DNA of 62,604 nucleotides from CBDCWT01 sp965223305. GTDB taxonomy: Bacteria; Planctomycetota; Planctomycetia; Pirellulales; Pirellulaceae. The stretch covers positions 1-62,604 of the forward strand of contig CBDCWT010000038.1 of the NCBI GenBank assembly GCA_965223305.1, in the 5' to 3' direction. The notes under the pieces were generated by a model, which ran no database searches, was not told the DNA's origin, and saw only the letters and a list, made by a program, of their open reading frames with translations. Numbering within the stretch: the stretch's first letter is position 1; each line of letters opens with the position of its first letter. This document shows, piece after piece, positions 38,971 to 48,091 of this stretch. Both the position numbers and the translations under genes were made by a program.

Positions 38971-40002
38971 ATGGCTGTCGAACGAATTTCTGCCTCCGCA
39001 GGTCAAGCTCCCTTGTTCATTGGCGTCGATGTTGGCGGGACAAGCATCAAACTTGGATTGGTTGACGACCTTGGGCGCACGATTGATACCGCGTCCGTGC
39101 CGACGGACGAGCATCTAGGTCCGCAGAGTGCCGTAGAAAGGACTCATGCCGCCCTTTCGGAGTTGTTGTCATCGCTGTCACTTGACTGGGACGCGGTTGC
39201 TGCGGTGGGTCTGGGTACACCTGGGTCGATGGACATTCCGACCGGGATGATTCTGGAGCCCCCCAACATGCCCCACTGGCGCTACTTCCCGCTGCGCGAC
39301 GAGCTGGCTGCTCTGTGCCATAAACCGGTGGCCTTCGCCAACGACGCCAACGCAGCGGCCTATGGTGAATTCTGGGTGGGCGGCGGACAGAAACACCAGA
39401 GTATGGTTATGTTTACGTTGGGTACCGGTGTCGGCGGCGGTATCATCCTCGAAGGAGTGTCGTTGGATGGAGTCAACAGCTTTGGGTCAGAGCTTGGCCA
39501 CATCTTGATCGACCACAGCGATCAGGCGCGGATTTGCGTGTGGGGAGGTGGTCAGGGTCAATTGGAAGCGTATGCCAGCGCACCGGCGGTGGTGGCGCGC
39601 ACCCAAGAGGCCTTGGATGCCGGCCGGTCCAGTTCCCTGCGCGAGCGGGTGGCTCAAGGTGAGGCGTTGAGCACTTTAATGATGGCCGAGGAAGCTGAGC
39701 GGGGCGACGCGCTCTCGCTGGACATGATTCTGGAGACGGCCCGCTACTTGGGGGTCGGAATTGTCACTGTCGTGCACACGGTGGATCCCGGAGCGGTCAT
39801 TCTGGGAGGGGCCATGGACTTCGGCGGTCACGCCACAGAAATCGGACGCCGCTTTCTGGCGCAGATTCAGCAGGAGTTCCGTGCCCGGGCCTATCATGTG
39901 GTGCAGGATGTGACGGCAATCGACTTCGCGCAGCTCGGAGGCGCAGCCGGCTACATCGGGGCGGCGGGGTTGGCGAGAGAGCTGTTGTCCCGAGGCAAGT
40001 GA
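38971..40002 (+). CDS. ROK-family sugar kinase (glucokinase-like)
   Basis: 343 aa. GVDVGGTSIKLGLVD (ATP site), FANDANAAAYGEFW and GTGVGGGIILEG are typical ROK motifs; ELGHILID precedes the zinc motif. That motif, usually CxCGxxGCxE, reads CVWGGGQGQLEAYAS: only the first Cys remains. ROK kinases phosphorylate glucose or related sugars; a glucokinase role is likely but the modified zinc site makes the substrate uncertain. Neighbours are an NadD-like gene and lepA, so context gives no pathway. The window shows no regulator HTH at the N-terminus, so it is an enzyme, not a ROK repressor. Confidence 0.88.
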   Translation: MAVERISASAGQAPLFIGVDVGGTSIKLGLVDDLGRTIDTASVPTDEHLGPQSAVERTHAALSELLSSLSLDWDAVAAVGLGTPGSMDIPTGMILEPPNMPHWRYFPLRDELAALCHKPVAFANDANAAAYGEFWVGGGQKHQSMVMFTLGTGVGGGIILEGVSLDGVNSFGSELGHILIDHSDQARICVWGGGQGQLEAYASAPAVVARTQEALDAGRSSSLRERVAQGEALSTLMMAEEAERGDALSLDMILETARYLGVGIVTVVHTVDPGAVILGGAMDFGGHATEIGRRFLAQIQQEFRARAYHVVQDVTAIDFAQLGGAAGYIGAAGLARELLSRGK

Positions 40003-40106
40003 TGGTCTGCAGACCGGCGGCGAAAGCCTCTGTGCAGCCGGTGAAGCGTGGTCGGCTGTCGAGCGTCTGAGTGATGCCTGAGTGACTCTTGAGTAACGCT
40101 TTGCCA

Positions 40107-41918
40107 ATGGTATCCCAAGCCAACATTCGCAATTTCTGTATTGTCGCTCACATCGATCACGGCAAGAGTACCCTGGCCGATCGGCTGTTGGAGTTTACTG
40201 GAACGGTCAGCCAACGGCAGATGAAAGACCAGTTGTTGGACGACATGGAGTTGGAGCGATCGCGGGGGATCACCATCAAAGCGCGTGCAGTCGTGATCTA
40301 CTACGAACGCGACGGTGAGCAGTACGAGCTGAATCTGATCGATACCCCGGGTCACGTGGATTTTCACTACGAGGTGTCTCGGTCGCTGGCTTGCTGTGAA
40401 GGTGCGCTGCTGCTGGTCGATGCGTTTCAGGGTGTCGAAGCGCAGACGGTGGCCAACGCCTTTCTAGCGATGGAACACGATCTGGCGCTGGTGCCGGTCA
40501 TCAACAAAATCGATCTTTCGCACGCCCGACCGGACGAAGTGGCGGAGGAGATCGAGCACTCTCTGGCAATCGAGAAGGAGCATGTCTTGCTCGTCAGCGC
40601 CAAGACTGGCAGCGGGATTCAAGAGTTGCTCGACGCGATCGTCCGGCAGGTGCCTCCGCCGGAAGGGGATCCGCACGCACCGCTCCAGGCGATGGTCTTT
40701 GACTCGCACTACGACGAATATCGGGGTGCGATTACCTACGTTCGTGTCATGAACGGCACGATTCGAAAGGGCCAGAAGATTCGCTTCTTGCGGCACGGTA
40801 CGACCCATGAAGTCCTGGAGCTAGGCCAGTTCACGCCTGCTCAGCGGCCGGCCGATGCGCTCGGAGCCGGCCAGGTCGGTTACCTCGTGTGCAACATCAA
40901 GGCACTCGACCAAGTTCACATTGGCGACACCGTGAGTGTTCCTGGGAACGAGGCTGCCGCCCCGCTCGCCGGCTACAAGGAGCCTCAACGGATGGTCTAC
41001 TGCGGCTTGTACCCCTCGGATGGGCAGGACTTTGCCGAGCTGCGAGACGCGTTGACGAAGCTGGCGATCAACGACCCGAGCTTCGAGTTCGAGCCGGAGA
41101 GCAGCGAAGCGCTTGGGTTCGGCTTTCGCTGTGGCTTTCTCGGCCTGCTGCACATGGAGATTATCCAGCAGCGACTGGAGCAAGAGGCCGACATCGATCT
41201 GGTTCAAACGGCACCCAACGTGACCTATGAAATTGTGACCCGCAGAGGGGAGACCTTGCACATCCACCGGCCGCAGGAAGTTCCGGACGCCGGCGAGATT
41301 GAAGAATTTCGGCAGCCGGTGATGCGCGTCAACCTGATTCAACCGAGCGAGTATATCGGACCGGTCATGAAGCTCTGTCAGGACCGCCGCGGGACATTGA
41401 TCGGGCAAGAGTATCTATCTCCGACGCGCGCGATGCTAAGTTACGAGTTGCCGCTGGGCGAGGTCATCTATGATCTGCACGACAAACTGAAGAGCGCTAC
41501 TCGAGGCTACGGTACGATGGACTATGAGTTGATTGGTTATCACCCGGCCGATTTGGCGCGCCTAGATATCCTCGTCAACGGTAAACGCGTCGACGCGTTG
41601 AGTTTCATCTGTGACCGGTACGATGCCGAGCGCCGCGGAAGAGCGGTTGTCAAGAAGCTGAAGAGTGAGATCGATCGACACATGTTTGAGGTGGCCGTTC
41701 AAGCCGCGATCGGATCCCGGGTAATCGCCCGCGAGACGGTGCCGGCTCTGCGGAAGAATGTCACGGCGAAATGTTACGGCGGGGACATCACCCGCAAGAG
41801 AAAACTCTGGGCCAAGCAGCGCGAAGGCAAGAAGCGTATGAAGTCGATCGGACAGGTCGACATCCCACAAAAGGCCTTCATGGCGGTGTTGGATACGGGC
41901 GAGGAGAAGAAGACCTAG
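40107..41918 (+). CDS. lepA: Elongation factor 4 (LepA)
   Basis: 603 aa from ATG 40107 (MVSQANIRNFCIVAHIDHGK); a TTG six codons earlier is possible. Domains: GTPase with AHIDHGKSTLADRLLE, RGITIKA, DTPGHVDFHYEVSRSLA and NKIDL; domain II; EF-G-like domains III and V; and the specific C-terminal domain with KKRMKSIGQVDIPQKAFMAVL. LepA acts on stalled or back-translocated ribosomes. It follows the ROK kinase by about 105 bp. No unusual feature in the sequence. Confidence 0.97.
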   Translation: MVSQANIRNFCIVAHIDHGKSTLADRLLEFTGTVSQRQMKDQLLDDMELERSRGITIKARAVVIYYERDGEQYELNLIDTPGHVDFHYEVSRSLACCEGALLLVDAFQGVEAQTVANAFLAMEHDLALVPVINKIDLSHARPDEVAEEIEHSLAIEKEHVLLVSAKTGSGIQELLDAIVRQVPPPEGDPHAPLQAMVFDSHYDEYRGAITYVRVMNGTIRKGQKIRFLRHGTTHEVLELGQFTPAQRPADALGAGQVGYLVCNIKALDQVHIGDTVSVPGNEAAAPLAGYKEPQRMVYCGLYPSDGQDFAELRDALTKLAINDPSFEFEPESSEALGFGFRCGFLGLLHMEIIQQRLEQEADIDLVQTAPNVTYEIVTRRGETLHIHRPQEVPDAGEIEEFRQPVMRVNLIQPSEYIGPVMKLCQDRRGTLIGQEYLSPTRAMLSYELPLGEVIYDLHDKLKSATRGYGTMDYELIGYHPADLARLDILVNGKRVDALSFICDRYDAERRGRAVVKKLKSEIDRHMFEVAVQAAIGSRVIARETVPALRKNVTAKCYGGDITRKRKLWAKQREGKKRMKSIGQVDIPQKAFMAVLDTGEEKKT

Positions 41919-41984
41919 CAGGCCGAAAAAGGTAGCAGGCTCACTCCGTGAGCCGTCCGCCAACAGCGCGCACAAACGGCGGGC

Positions 41985-42250
41985 CTGCCGAGAGCAGGCA
42001 TCTGAGTTTTCCGTCAACGCTCGGGAGGGCGAGGCTCCTGCCGAGCCGGGGAGCAGGGGGAAGCAGGAGCAGGAAGCAGGAGCAGGAGGCGGAAGCAGGG
42101 AGCAGACATCTGAGGTTGTCAGTCGACGCTCGGGAGGGCGAGGCTCCTGCCGAGCCGGGGGAGTAGGGGGGAAGCAGGAGCAGGAAGCAGGAAGCAGACA
42201 TCTGAGGTTGTCAGTCGACGCTCGGGAGGGCGAGGCTCCTGCCGAGGAGG
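41985..42250. repeat. Tandem repeat block with cgggagggcgaggctcctgcc units
   Basis: Three units containing cgctcgggagggcgaggc and tcctgccgag start near 42013, 42126 and 42215. Between them are runs of gcaggagcaggaagcagg type. The units are about 110 and 90 bp apart, so the spacers vary. One more copy of the core occurs at 49609. The block lies directly after lepA. Confidence 0.75.
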
Positions 42251-42540
42251 CTGTGCAGCTTTTAAGTTAGTGCGTGATTTCGCCTTTCGTCACTCTCCCC
42301 TCGGGGAGAGTCGGCCCGAAGGGCCGGAGAGGGGGAGCCCCTCGCCGGACGCTAAGCATCGGTTTCGCTGGGGAACCGTGGGCTAACGCCCAGCAGCTGA
42401 TTTGCAGCGTAGCCGAACTCGCCAGAGTTTGGCGGATTGCATAAAGCGTAGTAGCTGCACGACCTCCGAGCGGGAGGGTGACGTGGATGTCCGCAGGTTT
42501 GTGAAGCGCAAACGCTGCACAGCCTGCCGAGCCGGGGAGT
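42247..42540. repeat. Mosaic of family S, G and F repeats before the first signal peptidase gene
   Basis: aggctgtgcagcttttaag, ctctcccctcggggagag, tcggcccgaagggccgg (family S), then ggctaacgcccagcagctgat (family G), ccgaactcgccagagtttgg (family F), and cataaagcgtagtagctgcacgacctcc (family S end module). It ends with a gtttgtgaagcgcaaacg stem. Confidence 0.75.
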
Positions 42541-42566
42541 TGCGGGAAGCAGGCAGGAGATAGCTT

Positions 42567-43901
42567 GTGGTGAGCTGCTTTCTGTTGACAGTGCACCAGC
42601 CGCCTCGCCGGTTCGGTTGGTGGGCGACGGCACTTGTCCTGGTGGTCGGCACCGTGCGCATTGGGGCGATCCGGGGGTTGATCTTTCCAGTACGGATCGC
42701 TGGCGGCTCGATGGCTACCACCTTAGTCGGCACGCATCTTGACCTCCGTTGTGATGACTGTGATTTTCCGTTCGAGTGTGACGCAGAGCCGCTGCCGCCA
42801 ACCTTACATGTAGTCTGTCCCAACTGCGGCTTTCACCAACCGTTGGATGGCCGTCAGTCTCCCGTTCCCGGCCAAAGGGTGCTCATCGACCAAATGGCCT
42901 ATCACTGGCGTGCGCCTCGGCGGGGAGAGCTGATTGCCTTCCGCGATCCGGTGGATGCAAACCGGTTGTCAGTGAAACGGCTGATCGGATTGCCTGGCGA
43001 AGAGGTTACTGTCCAAAGCGGCGATCTCTTCATCAATCGTCGGCGGGTGCACCGGACGCTCGACGAGCAAAAACAACTGGCGCAGTGCGTCTACGACGAT
43101 GCCTATCGAGGGCGCCGAGCTCCACTTCGCTGGCGCGGCGGCCTGCCGTCAAGTCAGTGGGTGGCCCGTGACGGCGGATTTCACAATTCGGGTCGACCCG
43201 ACCGGGGTGACGAGGCGTTCGATTGGTTGTTGTACCACCACCGGTCGAGCTACCGCGGTCCGGCGCAGGGACTCGAGAATCCCATCCGCGATAATTGCGG
43301 CTACAACCAAGCGGTGTCCCGCTCCCTAAACACGGTCCGGGATTTGATGCTCACTTGCCGAATCTGGCTTGGCGCCGGCGTCAACCAAGTTGCTTTTTCG
43401 ATCCATGACGGCAGCGACATGTTGGAGACAGAGGTGCGACTGGCAGACCACCGCCTTATTCTCAGGCGGAACGATCGCATGCTAGCGACGGCGGCCTGGC
43501 CTCTCGATCGCCAAGACAGGTGGCTCCGCGTCGAATACTCTACGTTCGACCGGCAGGTCCAATTTGCCGTCGACGGACGCACGCTGCTCCAGTCTCAGCT
43601 CCCGGTCGATGACCGACCAGCTCGACCGACATCGTGTCCCGTTGGGATTGGGGTTTGTGGCGGAGCGGTCGAGATCAAGGAGCTCCGGCTGTATCGGGAT
43701 ATCTACTACTTGCCTCCGATCGGTCAAGCCGCCTGGACTGTTGACAACCCGGTCGGCGATGCCCGCTGGATCGTGTTGGGAGACAACCCGGCGATTTCCG
43801 TCGACAGCCGGCACTGGGCCGAAGCGGGGTTGCCGCGTAGACTGGTGGTAGGTAGGGTCCTCAGAGTCGGCAGTAGCCGGGAAATGGATCATGGGCCGTA
43901 G
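42567..43901 (+). CDS. Signal peptidase I paralogue with zinc-ribbon and large insert
   Basis: 444 aa from GTG 42567; type I signal peptidases usually have about 200-330. A membrane segment (TALVLVVGTVRIGAI) precedes the catalytic serine motif AGGSMATTL (Ser48); the lysine is in LSVKRLIGLPGEEV (Lys137). Between them lies a CDDC (62, 65) and CPNC (84, 87) pair, likely a zinc ribbon. Residues about 160-375 form an insert with VRVEYSTFDRQVQFAVDGRTLL-like beta-strand patterns, resembling concanavalin-type domains. The last box is VLGDNPAISVDSR. It overlaps the next gene by 11 bp. It cleaves signal peptides if active; the insert may be periplasmic. Confidence 0.82.
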   Translation: MVSCFLLTVHQPPRRFGWWATALVLVVGTVRIGAIRGLIFPVRIAGGSMATTLVGTHLDLRCDDCDFPFECDAEPLPPTLHVVCPNCGFHQPLDGRQSPVPGQRVLIDQMAYHWRAPRRGELIAFRDPVDANRLSVKRLIGLPGEEVTVQSGDLFINRRRVHRTLDEQKQLAQCVYDDAYRGRRAPLRWRGGLPSSQWVARDGGFHNSGRPDRGDEAFDWLLYHHRSSYRGPAQGLENPIRDNCGYNQAVSRSLNTVRDLMLTCRIWLGAGVNQVAFSIHDGSDMLETEVRLADHRLILRRNDRMLATAAWPLDRQDRWLRVEYSTFDRQVQFAVDGRTLLQSQLPVDDRPARPTSCPVGIGVCGGAVEIKELRLYRDIYYLPPIGQAAWTVDNPVGDARWIVLGDNPAISVDSRHWAEAGLPRRLVVGRVLRVGSSREMDHGP

Positions 43902-45660
43902 CAAGCAGCAATTAGAAAGCGGAACGTCGAGAGCAGAAGACATGTCGCGAAAGCAGGGTACTCAGGAGAAGGCATCCTCTGGCGAGACGAGCAATCCGCA
44001 GGCAACTCGGGAGACGGTGGAGTCGATCGTGGTGGCCGTCATCCTGGCGTTCTTGTTTCGGGCCTTCGTGGCAGAGGCGTTTGTTATCCCGACTGGTTCG
44101 ATGGCACCGACGCTTCAAGGGCGGCACCTGGACCTGGACTGCGTGCAGTGCGGCTATCGGTATCGAACGGGGGCCAGCATCGAAAACGACACGCCACAGC
44201 TCGTCGTTCAAGTAACGTGTCCCATCTGCCGTTATCAGACAGACGTAGATCGCCAACCCCGGCGGGCGCTGCTCAAGACGAACCAGGACTCCTTCAACGG
44301 CGATCGGATCCTGGTCAGCAAGTTTGCCTACGAGGTGGCGGACCCAGAACGCTGGGATGTCATTGTGTTCAAGTACCCAGGCAACGCCAAACAGAACTAC
44401 ATCAAACGTGTGGTTGGCCTGGCCGGCGAGACCGTTCGGATTCAGAACGGGGACATCTACATTGCACCGCCTGATCAGCGGCAACCGAACCTAGAACAGC
44501 GGGCCTTCGAGATTGCTCGCAAGCCGCCAGCCAAGGTCAAAGCGATGCTGCAGCTGGTCGACGACACGAAGTACATTGCCAAGCAACTCGTCGAGGCCGG
44601 TTGGCCTTCACGTTGGAACCAGGGTGTGGCCACCGAGGAGCAGCATCGGTGGCAGATTGGAGCGGGCAACCGACTGTTCAGCGTCTCCGCCGGCGAGCAG
44701 GTTTCTTGGCTGCGTTACCGGCATCTGGTGCCTTGGACAGAGGATTGGGACGACATCAAGCAGGGCCACCTACCGCCGCGGCTTGTCTCCGGCGAATACG
44801 TCGGCCAGCTGATCACGGATTACTATGCGTACAACGACTTTGATACGCGAGACGGTGGCTATTTGTCGGACGGTGTTACCGCCAGCTCGGTGGGCAGCTG
44901 TTGGGTTGGTGATCTAGCAGTCGCTTGCGAGCTGGAATTGCAGAGCGACGAAGGTGAGTTACTGCTGGACTTGGTCGAAGGCGGTGTGCACTATACTTGT
45001 CGGATCGACGTAGCGACTGGGGAAGCGGTGCTGACGATCCCAGCGGCGGACGCCGGCAACACAGACCGGCCGTCCGGCGATACGGGAATTCGCGGTTCCG
45101 GTCGGCACCGTCTCCAGTTTGCCAATGTTGACGACCAGCTCTTGTTGTGGGTTGACTCGAAGCTCGTTCAGTTCGACGGGCCGACGACCTATGCTGGTGA
45201 CTTGACACGGCCACCGGTCATGACATCCGACGATGACTTGGGTGACCTGGCGCCGATCGGCATTGGCGGTCGCAATGTGACTATGCGGGTCACCAGGCTG
45301 CAAGTCTTGCGAGATATCTATTACCAGGCGGCGGCAGAGGATGACCGCCACGAAGGGAAGCTCGAGTATGGTCACGCCTACCCTGCGAGCCAACTCCGGA
45401 GAATGCTCGCGGACCCGGAAGCTTGGCCGGCGCTTTTCGCCCATCGCCGGAGCCTCTACTTTCCGCTGGAGGAGGACCAGTTCTTCCCGCTGGGCGACAA
45501 CAGCCCCCAAAGCAAGGACGCCAGGTTGTGGTCCCAAGGCGGGCAGATTCCAGAGTACGTCGAAAGACGGCTCCTGCTCGGGAAGGCGCTGGTGATCTAC
45601 TGGCCACACGCTTGGCGGCCGTTGCTCCCCAACTTTGCTCGGATGGGTTTCATCCGCTAG
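43891..45660 (+). CDS. lepB: Signal peptidase I with zinc-ribbon and large insert
   Basis: 589 aa. The membrane segment (VESIVVAVILAFLFRAFVAEAF) and serine motif PTGSMAPTL (Ser70) are followed by CVQC (84, 87) and CPIC (110, 113), a probable zinc ribbon, then DRILVSKF and IKRVVGLAGETV with Lys172. Residues about 200-500 form an insert that includes beta-rich parts (LELQSDEGELLLDLVEGGVHY, RHRLQFANVDDQLLLWVDSK). The final box FPLGDNSPQSKDARLW is normal. It has the same architecture as the upstream gene, so they are paralogues. Its stop TAG lies within the target site of the foldback element at 45661. Likely the main signal peptidase. Confidence 0.88.
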   Translation: MGRSKQQLESGTSRAEDMSRKQGTQEKASSGETSNPQATRETVESIVVAVILAFLFRAFVAEAFVIPTGSMAPTLQGRHLDLDCVQCGYRYRTGASIENDTPQLVVQVTCPICRYQTDVDRQPRRALLKTNQDSFNGDRILVSKFAYEVADPERWDVIVFKYPGNAKQNYIKRVVGLAGETVRIQNGDIYIAPPDQRQPNLEQRAFEIARKPPAKVKAMLQLVDDTKYIAKQLVEAGWPSRWNQGVATEEQHRWQIGAGNRLFSVSAGEQVSWLRYRHLVPWTEDWDDIKQGHLPPRLVSGEYVGQLITDYYAYNDFDTRDGGYLSDGVTASSVGSCWVGDLAVACELELQSDEGELLLDLVEGGVHYTCRIDVATGEAVLTIPAADAGNTDRPSGDTGIRGSGRHRLQFANVDDQLLLWVDSKLVQFDGPTTYAGDLTRPPVMTSDDDLGDLAPIGIGGRNVTMRVTRLQVLRDIYYQAAAEDDRHEGKLEYGHAYPASQLRRMLADPEAWPALFAHRRSLYFPLEEDQFFPLGDNSPQSKDARLWSQGGQIPEYVERRLLLGKALVIYWPHAWRPLLPNFARMGFIR

Positions 45661-45834
45661 CCCGGATAATTCATGAAGATCGTCGCGAGAGGTTGTAAGT
45701 ACGTTCGTGGCAAGGAAGGCGCGCAATTCTTCCGCAGGCGTATTGAAGCAATACGTCGAGGGAGAATTGTGAAGCATGACGAAGCCACGGATGGACTTAC
45801 GACCTCGCAGCAGATCGCTCATGAATAATTCGGG
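45661..45834 (+). mobile_element. 174-bp foldback element, copy 4
   Basis: Starts immediately after the stop codon of lepB. Flanks are CTAG (45657-45660) and TTAG (45835-45838), differing by one base. The terminal repeats are cccggataattcatga and the complement of cccgaattattcatga. The inner frame MKIVARGCKYVRGKEG is intact with one change (Glu to Ala). It lies 45 bp before the lptB start, so an lptB transcript from lepB would cross it. Confidence 0.88.
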
Positions 45835-45879
45835 TTAGCTCTCTGCGCTGGCCGGTACTACGATCACGGAGGATCCACC

Positions 45880-46680
45880 ATGTCGCTCTTGGAGGCACGC
45901 GGGCTGGTCAAATCGTTCCGCTCGCGGCGCGTTGTCGATGGGGTTGAGCTACATCTGGACGCAGGCGAAATCGTTGGTCTGTTGGGGCCCAACGGCGCGG
46001 GTAAGACGACGACTTTTCGCATGATCTGTGGACTGATCGCTCCTAGTCGCGGTGAGGTCTTTCTGAACGACATTGATGTCACCAACTGGCCCATGTACCG
46101 TCGCTGCCGCGATGGGCGTATGGGCTACTTGGCCCAGGAGTCCAGCGTCTTCAAGAAGTTGAGCGTCGAGCAGAATATGCTCAGCGTCATGGAACTGTTG
46201 GGTATGAGCCGGAAGGAGAGGCGGCTGCGATGTGCGCAGCTCCTCGAGCAGTTCGACATCGCCCAGCTACGGCGCGCCAAGGCGGGAAAACTATCCGGCG
46301 GTGAGCGACGGAGGTTGGAGATTGCTCGCTGTTTGGTGAGCGACCCCGAGATGATCATGCTGGACGAGCCGTTTGCAGGGATCGACCCCGTGACGGTGCA
46401 GAGTATCCAGGTGATTATTCGAGATCTCCAGCAGCGTGGTATCTCGGTGCTAATCACCGACCATGCCGCACGAGAGATCTTGCAGGTGACCGACCGTTGC
46501 TATGTGATCAACAAGGGGACGGTGCTCTGCCACGGTCATCCGAGCGACGTGAAGCAGCATCCCGAAGTGCGGCGGATCTACTTGGGCGACATCGACGCTG
46601 GCGAACAGCAGCCGCCCAAACCCCACCTGGCGAGAGTTCGTTCCGGCGGACTCACCGTCCGTCGTCGCAGCGACGCCTAG
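45880..46680 (+). CDS. lptB: LptB-type ABC transporter ATPase
   Basis: 266 aa with GGAGGA before the ATG. Walker A is GLLGPNGAGKTTTF (about residue 35-48); YLAQESSVFKKLSVEQN contains the Q-loop; the signature is LSGGERRRLEIARCL; Walker B is MIMLDEPFAGIDP; the switch His is in ITDHAAREIL. The sequence YLAQESSVF-(K/R)-(K/R)-L-(S/T) and DHNVRET/DHAAREIL-like region are hallmarks of LptB, the ATPase that powers LPS transport with LptFG. The C-terminal extension (about 30 residues, RRSDA end) is longer than usual. No lptF, lptG or lptA is beside it. Confidence 0.92.
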   Translation: MSLLEARGLVKSFRSRRVVDGVELHLDAGEIVGLLGPNGAGKTTTFRMICGLIAPSRGEVFLNDIDVTNWPMYRRCRDGRMGYLAQESSVFKKLSVEQNMLSVMELLGMSRKERRLRCAQLLEQFDIAQLRRAKAGKLSGGERRRLEIARCLVSDPEMIMLDEPFAGIDPVTVQSIQVIIRDLQQRGISVLITDHAAREILQVTDRCYVINKGTVLCHGHPSDVKQHPEVRRIYLGDIDAGEQQPPKPHLARVRSGGLTVRRRSDA

Positions 46681-46849
46681 CAGCCTGTTGAGCGAGAGTC
46701 GGTGGTGTGGCACTTCCCGGATCTCGGGTTGTTGCAGTTTTCAACTTGTTCGCGCTCACCCCACATTGCATTTCACTCACAGATCCAACACACTGGCGTC
46801 CTTGCCCACCAACTTTCTGTTTCCTGCCGACTAGCAGACTTTCTTCTCT

Positions 46850-48082
46850 ATGTCCGATCCATATTTTCAACAGTTATTTGCCGAACGAATTGGGGGAGCC
46901 GGTTACGGCAAGGGCACCGCGATCTATAAGTTCGAAAAGATCAAGCGTGCCAAACGGAAGGCACTAGCCGACCACCCGGACCGCCCGCTGCTTGACTTTG
47001 GCATTGGCGAAAACGACGCCATGGCACCGGAGCCGGTGCGTCGCCGCATGGCCACCGAGATCAACTGTGCCGAGAACCGGGGCTACGCGGATAACGGGAT
47101 TCCCGCCTTTACGGCAGCGGTGGCGGCGTTCATGGAGCGGAACTTCGGCGTACAGCTTGATCCGCAGTCGGAGATCAATCACTGCATCGGTTCGAAAACC
47201 GCGTTGTCGATTCTGCCAGCCTGTTTCATCAACCCGGGCGACGTGACACTGATGACCGTGCCGGGCTATCCGGTGGCGGGTACACATACTCAGTACTATG
47301 GCGGCAGCGTGTTCAAGCTACCGCTCTTGGCGGAGAACGACTTTCTTCCCGACCTCCGTTCAATCCCTGCAGATGTATTGGCGCGAGTGAAACTACTCGT
47401 GCTGAATTATCCCAACAGTCCCACCGGCAAGCTGGCTCCTGCGTCCTTTTTTCAGCACGTGGTCGACTTTGCCAAGAGCCACCAGATCGTGGTTGTCCAG
47501 GACGCCGCGCACACGATGTTGACCTTCGAAACGGAACCCTTCAGTTTTCTGAGCGTGCCGGGAGCCAAAGACGTAGGCGTGGAAGTCCACTCGATGTCCA
47601 AAGGTTTCGACATGATCGGTTGGCGGCTTGGATGGGTTTGCGGAAACGAGCGGCTGGTGCAGGCGTTTGCCGACACCAAGGACAATTTTGACTCTGGGCA
47701 GTTCATTGCGATCCAGAAGGCCGCCATCACCGCCTTGCAAGACGATTCGCTGCACCGGGCGGTGCGGGCGAAGTACCGCCGCAGGCTTGAAAAGTTGGTG
47801 GCCACCTTGCGCCGTCTGGGCTTTGAGTGTGAGCTACCGGGCGGCACCTACTTCCTCTACACGAAGGCACCGCGCAGTGCGGAAGGCGGGCCCGACTTCG
47901 AGACGGCGGAAGAAGCCAGCCAGTTCCTGATCACACAGGAATCGATCGTCACCGTACCTTGGGATGATGCCGGGAACTTCCTGCGTTTTTCGGTGACCTA
48001 CGAGGCGGAAGACGAGGTAGCCGAGGACGCGCTTATGGCGGAAACAGCGCAGCGGCTGGGGCGCGCCAAGTTGATCTTCTGA
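46850..48082 (+). CDS. dapL: LL-diaminopimelate aminotransferase
   Basis: 410 aa, class I/II aminotransferase fold. The family start YFQQLFAERIGGAGYGKGTAIYKFEKIKRAK is present (broken here only by reading). VLNYPNSPTGKLAP, QDAAHTMLTF and SMSKGFDMIGWRLGWVCGN with PLP Lys251 support DapL. The enzyme makes LL-diaminopimelate from tetrahydrodipicolinate in one step for lysine synthesis; this route is used in planctomycetes, chlamydiae and some others. No lysine genes are adjacent. Standard length. Confidence 0.94.
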   Translation: MSDPYFQQLFAERIGGAGYGKGTAIYKFEKIKRAKRKALADHPDRPLLDFGIGENDAMAPEPVRRRMATEINCAENRGYADNGIPAFTAAVAAFMERNFGVQLDPQSEINHCIGSKTALSILPACFINPGDVTLMTVPGYPVAGTHTQYYGGSVFKLPLLAENDFLPDLRSIPADVLARVKLLVLNYPNSPTGKLAPASFFQHVVDFAKSHQIVVVQDAAHTMLTFETEPFSFLSVPGAKDVGVEVHSMSKGFDMIGWRLGWVCGNERLVQAFADTKDNFDSGQFIAIQKAAITALQDDSLHRAVRAKYRRRLEKLVATLRRLGFECELPGGTYFLYTKAPRSAEGGPDFETAEEASQFLITQESIVTVPWDDAGNFLRFSVTYEAEDEVAEDALMAETAQRLGRAKLIF

Positions 48083-48091
48083 GGCAAGAGT

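Noticed and set aside
44959..45822. Long minus-strand open frame opposite lepB and the foldback element
   Set aside because: It is antisense to the signal peptidase gene, which has all catalytic boxes; shadow caused by codon bias in GC-rich DNA.
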